From assembly GCA_025936735.1 (NCBI GenBank), contig JAICSU010000004.1, forward strand, positions 1 through 40,874: a stretch of DNA of 40,874 bases, in the 5' to 3' direction. The position numbers were made by a program, and so were the translations under genes. Origin of the DNA: Amnibacterium sp. Its GTDB lineage: Bacteria > Actinomycetota > Actinomycetes > Actinomycetales > Microbacteriaceae. The notes beneath the pieces were generated by a model. The model worked only from the letters and a program-made list of their open reading frames with translations, did not search any database and was not told the DNA's origin. Positions within the stretch are counted from its first letter, which is position 1; every line of letters starts with the position of its first letter. Positions 8,679 to 17,124 of the stretch are shown here, piece by piece.

Positions 8679-9551
8679 GTCGCGGACGGCCGGCAGGAGC
8701 CCGTCCGACAGCTTGCGCTGATCGAGCCAGATCGACTCGGGATGCGTGTCCAGCCCGGCGTGCACGTCGGATGCGCTGCGGATGCGGGCCACGCGGGCGA
8801 GGAGGGTGCCGTAGCCGACCTTCGCCACGACGTCGGCGGCGCAGAGCGCGAGCTGCTCGCCCGTCGTCCACGGGCCGCCCCACACCTGGCCCTGCAGGCC
8901 GAACACGACCGGGTAGACGAACCAGACGATCAGCAGCACCAGCATCGCCGAGCGGTACGGGCTGCGGGCGGACGGCGGCATCGAGGGCAGCGAGCGCACG
9001 ACCGTGGTGATCACGACGACGTAGAGCACCGCGAAGAAGACCGCCGAGACGCCGCCCCAGATCGCGAGGGCGGCCGGATCCGTCCCGCCGTCGACGACGA
9101 CGCCGCCGACGAACCCGAGCGCGATCATCACGAAGGCCGCGCTCGCGCCCGCGAGGCGGAAGCGACGCGCCACCGGTCCCGTGAGGCTGCTCACCGCGAT
9201 CAGCTCGACCACCAGCAGCGGCACGCTCACCGACCAGTCCATGTAGCGCGCCGCCCACGAGATCATGGCGGCGTCGTTCGGCCGCCAGAGGGTCCCGCTC
9301 CGGTCGTAGCCGAGCAGGAACAGCACGGCGATGAGGACGTAGGACGCGAACGCCACCGCCGTCACCTGCATCCCGGTGAGGGTCGCCGCCCGGTATCGGG
9401 GCGTCACGTCGCGCCGGGTCGCCGCCATCCGGAGGAAGGTCGCGCCGAGCGCGAGGCCGGCGACGACGATCCCGTACAGCACGAGCGAGTGCTCGGCGTC
9501 CGTGAGCGGGACGTTCCAGGGGGCGACGGCGCTCGGCACGGCGATGGGCAA
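8664..9551 (-). CDS. Type-1 microbial rhodopsin (putative light-driven proton pump)
   Basis: Seven TM segments; helix C RYMDWSVSVPLLVVEL, helix F WFVYPVVFGL, helix G ADVVAKVGYG with Schiff-base Lys. TTG start at 9551 inferred from an upstream GGAGG. Confidence 0.93.
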   Translation of the reverse strand: MPIAVPSAVAPWNVPLTDAEHSLVLYGIVVAGLALGATFLRMAATRRDVTPRYRAATLTGMQVTAVAFASYVLIAVLFLLGYDRSGTLWRPNDAAMISWAARYMDWSVSVPLLVVELIAVSSLTGPVARRFRLAGASAAFVMIALGFVGGVVVDGGTDPAALAIWGGVSAVFFAVLYVVVITTVVRSLPSMPPSARSPYRSAMLVLLIVWFVYPVVFGLQGQVWGGPWTTGEQLALCAADVVAKVGYGTLLARVARIRSASDVHAGLDTHPESIWLDQRKLSDGLLPAVRDEPGR

Positions 9552-9640
9552 CGGACCTCCTGGCTCCCGGTGGCCGCTGCGGCCGGATCCATGCTGCCGT
9601 GTGCGGCGCACGAATCCTGGGAGGCGACCGTGTCGCCGCC

Positions 9641-12600
9641 TCAGCCGAGCAGCTCGCGCACGTCCTCGGCGGTGATGCCGGCCCCGGCGCTGCCCTCGGC
9701 GTCGGCCATGACCGCGTCGAACAGGTCGGCCTTCGCGGCCTTCAGCGCCATGACCTTCTGCTCGATCGTGTCCTTCGCAACCAGCCGGTACACGTACACC
9801 GAGCGGGTCTGGCCGATCCGGTGGGCGCGGTCGATCGCCTGCTCCTCGGCGGCCGGGTTCCACCACGGGTCGAGCAGGATGCAGTAGTCGGCCTCGGCGA
9901 GGTTGAGGCCGAACCCGCCGGCCTTCAGCGAGACGAGGAACACGTCGGCGTCGCCGCCCCGGAACCGCTGGATCGCCTCGTCGCGCCGCACGGTGGATCC
10001 GTCGAGGTAGGCGTAGCCGATGTCGGCCGCGTCCAGGCGCTTCCGCACCCGGCCGAGCAGCCTCGTGAACTGGCTGAAGACCAGCACGCGGTGGCCCTCG
10101 TCGAGGGCGTCGCCGAGCAGCTCCTCGAGCAGGTCGAGCTTCGTCGACGGCACGTCGTCGAGCTCCGGGTCGACGAGCGCCGCGTCGAGCGCGGCCTGCC
10201 GCAGGGTCGTGAGGGCGCGGAAGATCGCGAAGCGGTTGCGGCCGAACTCGTCGATGAGCCCGAGCACCCGCTGCCGCTCCCTGGCGAGCAGCCGGTCGTA
10301 GACGGCCCGCTGCTCCGGATGCAGCTCGACCTCGAGCACCTGCTCGACCTTGTCGGGCAGGTCGGCCGCGACCGCGCCCTTCGTCCTTCGCAGCATCAGG
10401 GGGCGGATGCGGCGCCGCAGCTGGGCGAGCCGCTCGGCGTCGCCCTCACGCTCGATCGGCCGCTGGTACGCCTCGGCGAAACCGGTCGGCGAGGGGAAGA
10501 GGCCGGGGGCGACGATCGAGAAGACGCTCCACAGGTCCATGAGGGAGTTCTCCATGGGCGTGCCCGTGATCGCGAGCTTGAACGGCACGTCGAGGCTGCG
10601 CACGGCGGTGTGCGTGGCCGCGTTCCGGTTCTTCACGAACTGCGCCTCGTCGAGCAGCATCCCGGACCACAGGATGCTGCGGTACGCCTCCGCCTCCAGC
10701 CGGAAGAGCGCGTACGAGGTGATGACGAGGTCGGCGTCGCCGATCGTCTGCCCGATCGTGCGGCCGCTGCGCCTCGTGGTCTCGGAGATCGCGGCGACCC
10801 GCACGTCGGGGACGAAGCGGGCGGCCTCCGCGGTCCAGTTCGGCACGACGCTGGTGGGGGCGATGACGAGGAACCGCGGCCGCCCCTGCTCGCCGCCGGG
10901 CAGCCGCTGATCGGCGACGGCGCGCGCGACGAGGGCGAGGGACTGCACCGTCTTGCCGAGGCCCATGTCGTCGGCGAGCACACCGCCGAGGGCGCTGTCG
11001 TAGAGGAAGGAGAGCCAGTCGTAGCCGGTCTGCTGGTAGGGGCGCAGCACCGCAGGGAAGTGCTCGGGCAGGGCTTGCGGCGGCAGCCGTCCCTCCGCGC
11101 TGCCGGCGAGCCCGGCGACGGCGCGGCGCCAGGACTCCGCCTGCCGCTGCACGATCCCGAGCTCCGCGAGCTCCTCCCAGAGGGAGCCCTGGAAGCGGGA
11201 GATGCGCATCCCGCCCGCGCCGTCGTCCGCCAGCTCCCTGGCCTCCGCGAGCAGGTCGCGGAGCCGCGCGAACGCGTCGGAGTCGAGGGGGAAGTAGACG
11301 CCGCCCGGCAGGACCATGTAGTCGTCGCCCCGGGCGAGCGCGCGGATGACGTCGGCGATCGGCACCGAGTCGTCGCCGACCCGGACGGCGATGTCGAGGT
11401 CGAACCAGTCGCGGTCGCCCGCCCGCTCCCGGGTCTCGATCGTGACGACGGGGGCCTGCTCGGCCGGCCGGTAGTCGACCGGTGCGCCGCGCTCCTCGAG
11501 CAGCAGTCCCTCGATCGCGCGGATGCGGGGCAGCACCTCGCGGGCGAAGTCGATCGCGGCGGTGCCGGCGAAGCCGAACGTCGCCTTCAGCCGCGAGGAG
11601 CCGGGCACGAAGAGCTCGGGCGCCGTGTCCGGGGTGATCCCGGCTGCGGACACGTGCTCGAGCAGGCGGCGCTCGGCGGCGGCGTCCCGGAAGGCGTGGC
11701 CGCCGTCCGGCTCGAACGGCGAGCGCGGGGTCGTGGCGTCCTCGCCCGGCACGCGGTAGCGCCACCACCAGGTGCCCTCGACGGGCTTCGTCGCCGCGAA
11801 GCGCAGGGTGACGCCGAGCTCCGGCACGGGCAGGGCCGGCGGCGAGAAGGTGCCGTCGCGGGAGACGACCGGCAGCAGTGTGGCGAGGCGCCGGTAGTGC
11901 TCGGCGAGGAACACGCCCTCCTCCTCCCGCGGCACGCGGATGGGATCGTCGAGCGTCAAGAAGGCCCGGGCCCGCGGGGCGACGGGCTCGGCGAACCGCG
12001 CGAGTCCGACCGCCGCCTCGGTGAGGGCGCTGCCCGGTTCCTGCTGCCAGGTGGCGAGCCCGGTGGCGGGATCCCCCACGAGCACGAACGGCTGCGGCAC
12101 GGGGCGGGCGGAGGCGGGGTCGCCGTCGGCGACGAGCGGCTTCAGCACGAGTCCCTCGTCGTCGCGGCCGACGTCGATGGCGGGCACCGCGGGGGCCGCC
12201 GCGAGCAGGAGGGGCGTCTGCGCCTTGCCCCCGGTCACGAGCCCGAGCCCGAGGTGCTGCGCCTCGTCGAGGAGGGACCAGAGCCGCCCGCTGCGGGCGC
12301 GGTCGAGGCCGAGCCACGTGCCGGTGGCGAGGGGAGCCGCGCCGTCGGTGAGCAGCAGGTGGAGCTCCCGGAGCAGGCGCGCCTGGTCGTCGTCGTAGTC
12401 GTGCAGCGCGGTCACCTGGGCGAAGTCGCGCCAGGAGATCCCGGTGCGCCGCCAGCGGCCGCCGGGGCCGAGCTGCACGGGCCGCAGGGCGACGACCGGG
12501 GCCACCGGCCTGCGCGGGCCGTTCGGCCGGCCGGGCTGCAGCTCGAACCAGAGCCCGAGCGGCGAGGTCCCGCCGCGGGGGTCGAGCCCTTCGAGGATGG

Positions 12601-12916
12601 GGTCGAGCGCCCGCCGCCACGGCGCCCCGACGCCTTCCCGCGCGGTCTGCGCGGGGGTCCGCAGGGCCTCCAGCAGCAGGGCGCCGACGTGCTTGCACCG
12701 CTCCCCGACCGGGCAGTCGCAGAGGCCGGTGACCGGCTCCGGGCCGTGCTCGCCGATCCGCATCCGCACGCGCACCGCGTAGGGCAGCCGCCGCGCGCCG
12801 CGCACGTGTCCGGTGAGGATCGTGCGGTCGTTGCTCCAGCGCGTGTCCGCGACGTGCCCCTGCCGCTGGTACGCGTCGGCGCGGGCGAAGACGGCACGGC
12901 CGACGAAGTGCTGCAC
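9641..12916 (-). CDS. SNF2-family DEAD/DEAH helicase with N-terminal SWIM zinc finger
   Basis: CDCPVGERCKHVGALLLEAL (SWIM); DDMGLGKTVQSLAL Walker A; LLDEAQFVKN; C-terminal FSQFTRLLGRVR, AGGFGLNLAEADYCILLDPWWNPAAEEQAIDRAHRIGQ. Confidence 0.96.
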   Translation of the reverse strand: MQHFVGRAVFARADAYQRQGHVADTRWSNDRTILTGHVRGARRLPYAVRVRMRIGEHGPEPVTGLCDCPVGERCKHVGALLLEALRTPAQTAREGVGAPWRRALDPILEGLDPRGGTSPLGLWFELQPGRPNGPRRPVAPVVALRPVQLGPGGRWRRTGISWRDFAQVTALHDYDDDQARLLRELHLLLTDGAAPLATGTWLGLDRARSGRLWSLLDEAQHLGLGLVTGGKAQTPLLLAAAPAVPAIDVGRDDEGLVLKPLVADGDPASARPVPQPFVLVGDPATGLATWQQEPGSALTEAAVGLARFAEPVAPRARAFLTLDDPIRVPREEEGVFLAEHYRRLATLLPVVSRDGTFSPPALPVPELGVTLRFAATKPVEGTWWWRYRVPGEDATTPRSPFEPDGGHAFRDAAAERRLLEHVSAAGITPDTAPELFVPGSSRLKATFGFAGTAAIDFAREVLPRIRAIEGLLLEERGAPVDYRPAEQAPVVTIETRERAGDRDWFDLDIAVRVGDDSVPIADVIRALARGDDYMVLPGGVYFPLDSDAFARLRDLLAEARELADDGAGGMRISRFQGSLWEELAELGIVQRQAESWRRAVAGLAGSAEGRLPPQALPEHFPAVLRPYQQTGYDWLSFLYDSALGGVLADDMGLGKTVQSLALVARAVADQRLPGGEQGRPRFLVIAPTSVVPNWTAEAARFVPDVRVAAISETTRRSGRTIGQTIGDADLVITSYALFRLEAEAYRSILWSGMLLDEAQFVKNRNAATHTAVRSLDVPFKLAITGTPMENSLMDLWSVFSIVAPGLFPSPTGFAEAYQRPIEREGDAERLAQLRRRIRPLMLRRTKGAVAADLPDKVEQVLEVELHPEQRAVYDRLLARERQRVLGLIDEFGRNRFAIFRALTTLRQAALDAALVDPELDDVPSTKLDLLEELLGDALDEGHRVLVFSQFTRLLGRVRKRLDAADIGYAYLDGSTVRRDEAIQRFRGGDADVFLVSLKAGGFGLNLAEADYCILLDPWWNPAAEEQAIDRAHRIGQTRSVYVYRLVAKDTIEQKVMALKAAKADLFDAVMADAEGSAGAGITAEDVRELLG

Positions 12917-13000
12917 GCCGGCCTCGGAGTAGATGGTGCGCCCCCGTCCCCCGCCGGACCCGGGCGGGCAGGCGACCTCCCAGTTTAGGCGGCGGCCGTG

Positions 13001-13573
13001 CTACTGCGGCGCGCCTCCGCCGTGGCGGCCGTGGGGGTGGTCGACCACGTCGTCGGCGTCCCAGGGCAGCCGCCGCTCGTCCTCGGTGGGCGCGATCGGC
13101 ACGACGACCACGGGGCGGTACTGCCGGTGGCTGAGCCGCACCGCGACGGAGCCGCCGAAGAAGCGCCGCACCGCTCCCGAGAAGCCGTTCTGCCGGGTGC
13201 CGACGACGATCATCAGGGCGTTCTCCTCGTCCGCCACCGTCATCAGCGAGGTCGCGGCCTCGCCGACCAGCTCGCGCATGGACCAGCGCACGCCCATCGG
13301 CTCGAGCAGCGCATCGATCTCCTCGAGGCGCTCCGGCGGGAACATAGGCTCGTCGCCGTCGGACTCGGGATCGATCGGTGCGGAGATGAGGGTGCCGTCC
13401 GGCAGGTCCTGGAGCACGTACCGGGTCGCGTCGACGGTGACGCAGACGAGCTGCGCCCGGAAGGTGCGAGCGAACTCTCCGGCCACCTGGACGACCCAGA
13501 GGGGCTGATCGGGCAGCACCCCGACCACGATCACCGGCTCGATGAGCCGCCGGGGTTCCGATGCCTCAGCCAT
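13001..13573 (-). CDS. Universal stress protein (UspA family)
   Basis: C-terminal nucleotide-binding type segment MIVVGTRQNGFSGAVRRFFGGSVAVRLSHRQYRPVVVVP. Confidence 0.85.
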   Translation of the reverse strand: MAEASEPRRLIEPVIVVGVLPDQPLWVVQVAGEFARTFRAQLVCVTVDATRYVLQDLPDGTLISAPIDPESDGDEPMFPPERLEEIDALLEPMGVRWSMRELVGEAATSLMTVADEENALMIVVGTRQNGFSGAVRRFFGGSVAVRLSHRQYRPVVVVPIAPTEDERRLPWDADDVVDHPHGRHGGGAPQ

Positions 13574-13637
13574 TGAGCACCTCCGCCCGCATCATCGCCG
13601 ACGGGGGGTGGGCGGTCAACGGGTGCGCAGCGGACGG

Positions 13638-14417
13638 TCAGCGGGGACGCTGCTCCCCGACGCTGTTGCCGCCGTCGACGACGAGCACCTGCCCCGTCGT
13701 GTACGCGGCGCCGGGCGTGCAGAGCCAGGCGACCGCCGCGGCGACCTCGTCGGGCGTCCCGCTCCGGCCGAGGGGGACCCGCTCGCCCTCGAGCGCCTCC
13801 TCCGGCAGCTGGGACCCCGTCGCGATCCAGCCCGGCGCGACCGCGTTGACCGTGATGCCGTGCCGCGCCTCGTCGACGGCGACCGCGCGGGCCAGCCCGA
13901 CCATGCCGGCCTTCGCCGCGGCGTAGGCGACGTCCGCGCGGTTCGCCATCACCGGTCCGGTCACGCTCGAGACGTTCACGATCCGGCCCCATCCGGCCTC
14001 GCGCATCGCGGGCACGAGGGCGCGGGTGACGAGGAACGCGCTGGTCAGGTTCTGGGCGAGCGAGGCGTTCCAGGCGGCGGGGTCGACGGTGACGTCCCCG
14101 GATCCCATCGCCTCGCCGGTGGCCACCATGCCCGCGTTGTTCACGAGCACGGTCGGGGTGGCCGCCCCGAGCGCGGCGACGAGCCCCTGGACGCCGGCCT
14201 CGTGCTCGAGCCGGGCGACGAGGCCGGTCGCGGCGATCCCCTCGGCGCGGAGCTCGGCGACCCGCTCGTGGACCCGGTCCGTGGTGGCGGTGAGCACGAC
14301 GGCGGCGCCGAGGCGGCCGAGCAGCCGTGCGGTGGCGAAGCCGATCCCGGTGGGGCCGCCCGCTCCGGTGACGAGGGCGGTGCGGCCGGTCAGGTCGAAC
14401 GACGGAGGCGTCTTCAT
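13638..14417 (-). CDS. SDR family oxidoreductase (FabG-like)
   Basis: TGAGGPTGIGFATARLLGRLGA; NNAGMV; YAAAKAGMVGLARAVA; C-terminal TGQVLVVDGGNSV. Confidence 0.93.
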   Translation of the reverse strand: MKTPPSFDLTGRTALVTGAGGPTGIGFATARLLGRLGAAVVLTATTDRVHERVAELRAEGIAATGLVARLEHEAGVQGLVAALGAATPTVLVNNAGMVATGEAMGSGDVTVDPAAWNASLAQNLTSAFLVTRALVPAMREAGWGRIVNVSSVTGPVMANRADVAYAAAKAGMVGLARAVAVDEARHGITVNAVAPGWIATGSQLPEEALEGERVPLGRSGTPDEVAAAVAWLCTPGAAYTTGQVLVVDGGNSVGEQRPR

Positions 14418-14441
14418 GCGGAACAGGCTACGGAGACGGCG

Positions 14442-15365
14442 TCAGCGCACGGCGACGTCCGCGTCCATGCCGTCGACGATGACCTGCACGATCGTGATCC
14501 GGCCGTTCGGCGTGAACGGCGCGAGCTCGGGCGCCGCGCGGGCGGCGTCGGCGGGGGTGCCCGGTCCGATCGGGTACCACTCGTCCAGCCGGTCGAGCGG
14601 GCTGCCGGGACGCAGATCGCCGACGATCGAGCCCCAGTAGTAGAGGTTCGAGTACAGCCCGGTGGACGTGCCGAGGCCGCCCGCCGACGGGGGCGCCGTG
14701 AAGTAGGCCGCCATCCCCTCGATGATCGCCTCATTGAACCGGGGGTCGGTGCGGAAGTCGCGGAGGGTCTCGACGTCGATCCACCAGCGGTGCCGGGCCG
14801 GGTCGGTGACGCCGGGGATGGCGGCGTCCCGGCGGGCGGTCGCCCAGCCGAACACGTAGGCGCAGGCGCGGCTGACGTGGCTCCCGGCGCAGTCGGTGCC
14901 GAAGGCGGCCGGGATGGGGATGCGGCGGCCGGCGACGACCGCCGAGGAGGGCCAGATCGGCTTCGCCCATCGCCGCTCGGCGGGCTGCCACGGGTCGGCG
15001 GCCATCACGTAGTAGCCGAGCGACGCCGGCCCGCCGGTGGCCGTCCGCGCCCACGCCATCGTCTTGGCGAGGCAGCCGCTCGTCGTGCCGGGGACGCCGT
15101 CGTTCACGCCGACGATCGCGAAGGCCGGGTGCGGCACGGCGTGCGCGGTGAGCGCGCGGCGGCAGTTCGGCCACGACGCGTCACCCCCGACGGGAGGCGA
15201 GGCGGCGGGCGCGGCCGGGCGGGGCAGCGCCGTCGACTCCTGCGAGGGCAGAGACAGCAGCACCACCGCGAGCGCCCCGAGCCCGACCGCGATCAGCAGA
15301 GCATGCACGCCGGACGGACCGCCGCCCCTCCCCCGGCGTCGCACGGGCGGGCGTCGGCGGGGCAT
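14442..15365 (-). CDS. Secreted or membrane-anchored hypothetical protein with possible glycosidase-like fold
   Basis: N-terminal TM (VHALLIAVGLGALAVVLLSL); ASWPNCRR...FAIVGVNDGVPGT; RWWIDVETLRDF; GLYSNLYYWGSIVG. Resembles a widespread actinobacterial secreted family; function uncertain. Confidence 0.75.
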   Translation of the reverse strand: MPRRRPPVRRRGRGGGPSGVHALLIAVGLGALAVVLLSLPSQESTALPRPAAPAASPPVGGDASWPNCRRALTAHAVPHPAFAIVGVNDGVPGTTSGCLAKTMAWARTATGGPASLGYYVMAADPWQPAERRWAKPIWPSSAVVAGRRIPIPAAFGTDCAGSHVSRACAYVFGWATARRDAAIPGVTDPARHRWWIDVETLRDFRTDPRFNEAIIEGMAAYFTAPPSAGGLGTSTGLYSNLYYWGSIVGDLRPGSPLDRLDEWYPIGPGTPADAARAAPELAPFTPNGRITIVQVIVDGMDADVAVR

Positions 15366-15495
15366 GCGGACACGGTGGCAGACGGGAGGGCGGCCCTTCG
15401 GTCAGCACGCCGGGACCCGGCCGACACGCCGCGAAGCGCCGGATCCGTCCTCCGCTCCCTGTCAGCGAGCAGCATCGATACGAAAGAATGCTCGC

Positions 15496-17124
15496 GTGGG
15501 GACGGCGCGCGGTACGGATGAGCCCGCGCCCGGTGACGTGCTCGGCGGCCGCTACGAGATCCTCGAGGAGCTCGGCCGCGGTGGCATGGCGACCGTCTAC
15601 AAGGGTCGCGACCTGCGTCTCTCGCGCAAGGTGGCCGTGAAGGTCTTCCGCGGCGGGTTCGCCGACGCCGTCGATCCGCGGCGCACGGGGCAGGAGATGC
15701 GCCTCCTCGCCGGGGTGGACCACCCCGCGATCGTGTCGGTGCTCGACGCGTCGAACGGCGACGGCCGCTTCGGCACCTACCTCGTCATGGAGCTCGTCGT
15801 CGGGGACGACCTGGGTGCGCTGCTGAAGCGGGCCCGCGGCCCGCTGTCCGCCGATTTCGCCCGCCGCATCGTGGCCGACGTCGCGAGCGCCCTCGAGCTG
15901 CTGCACGGTCAGGGTGTCGTGCACCGGGACGTGAAGCCCGGCAACATCCTCGTCTGCTCCGGCGCCGGCCAGAACGGGCTGTCGGGCGTGACCGCGAAGC
16001 TCACCGACTTCGGCATCGCGCAGATGGTCGACGGCGCGGCCCTCACCGCACCCGACTCCATCCTCGGCACGGCCGCCTACCTCAGCCCCGAGCAGGTGCG
16101 CGGCACGCGGATCCGGCCGGCGAGCGACGTCTACTCGCTCGGCCTCGTGCTCCTCGAGGCGCTGACCGGCCGCCGCGCCTTCCCCGGGCCGGCCGCCGAG
16201 GCCGCCGTGGCGCGGCTCACGCGCCCGCCCGCCCTGCCCGCCGAGGCCTCCCCCGCCCTCGCCGACCTGCTGTCGCGCATGACGGCCCTGGACCCCTCCG
16301 ACCGGCCCCGCGCCGCCGAGGTCGCCGAGGCGCTCCGCGACGGGCTCGCCGGCGCCATCACCGTGCCGGACGCCGCGCACACCGCGGAGGTGCCCCGCCC
16401 CGACCTGCCGCTGCCGCTGCCCGCGGTTCCCGAGCCCGGCGAGGACGAGACCCTCCCCCACCAGCGGCTCTGGACCCCGGCCGCGGGCGTCTCCCTCAGC
16501 GCCGCATCGCTCGACACCGGCCCCCGGCCGCTCGTCGTCCCCGTCGCCGACGAGCAGCCCGCGCCGCGACGGCGCTTCCCGACGGTGCTCGCGGTCGGCG
16601 CCTCCGCGCTCGCGGCGGCCGTCGCCGGCATCCTCATCTCCACGAGCGCCGGCCTCACCAGCACGCCCCCGGACGCCGCGGCGGTGGGCGGCGACCTCGT
16701 GAAGGGCGGCGTCACCGCGAGCTCACCGGCCCCATCCGCGTCGGCCTCCCCCCTCGGCGGCGCCGGGACCGCTCCCCTGCGGGCCGCGCAGGGCGGGGCG
16801 GCGGTCGCCACCACCCCGCACGACATCCCGCGCCCGACCGCCGCCTCGTCGTCGCCTGCACCCACCCGGTCGGCGTCCCCGATCGCGACGCCGACGGTGA
16901 GCCCGAGCGGGTCGGCCACCTCGTCGCCGGCGCCCACCACGAGCGCGTCGACGAGCCCGCCGCCCGCCACGACCGTCACGCCCACGCCGGACCCGACCAC
17001 GACGCCGCCCGCCGACACGCCGACGCCGTCCGGGTCCGCGTCGGGCGGGGACACGCCGAGCACGGACAGCGCCAGCCCCTCGACCCTCTCGGCCGACGGG
17101 GCGTCGCCCTCTGCACCGGCCTAG
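15496..17124 (+). CDS. Transmembrane serine/threonine protein kinase with S/T/P-rich extracellular tail
   Basis: GRGGMATVYKGRD glycine loop, VAVKVF, VVHRDVKPGNILV, LTDFGIAQ, YLSPEQ; single TM (VLAVGASALAAAVAGILIS); low-complexity S/T/P/A C-terminus. GTG start at 15496. Confidence 0.93.
   Translation: MGTARGTDEPAPGDVLGGRYEILEELGRGGMATVYKGRDLRLSRKVAVKVFRGGFADAVDPRRTGQEMRLLAGVDHPAIVSVLDASNGDGRFGTYLVMELVVGDDLGALLKRARGPLSADFARRIVADVASALELLHGQGVVHRDVKPGNILVCSGAGQNGLSGVTAKLTDFGIAQMVDGAALTAPDSILGTAAYLSPEQVRGTRIRPASDVYSLGLVLLEALTGRRAFPGPAAEAAVARLTRPPALPAEASPALADLLSRMTALDPSDRPRAAEVAEALRDGLAGAITVPDAAHTAEVPRPDLPLPLPAVPEPGEDETLPHQRLWTPAAGVSLSAASLDTGPRPLVVPVADEQPAPRRRFPTVLAVGASALAAAVAGILISTSAGLTSTPPDAAAVGGDLVKGGVTASSPAPSASASPLGGAGTAPLRAAQGGAAVATTPHDIPRPTAASSSPAPTRSASPIATPTVSPSGSATSSPAPTTSASTSPPPATTVTPTPDPTTTPPADTPTPSGSASGGDTPSTDSASPSTLSADGASPSAPA

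Noticed and set aside
9599-12988. 1,129-aa plus-strand ORF antisense to the SNF2 helicase
   Set aside because: Shadow ORF caused by high GC: Arg/Pro/Ala/Gly/Glu-rich translation with no domain motifs, opposite a clear helicase.
16700-17124. S/T/P-rich kinase tail as a DNA repeat or CRISPR-like array
   Set aside because: In-frame low-complexity coding sequence with no regular repeat unit or spacers.
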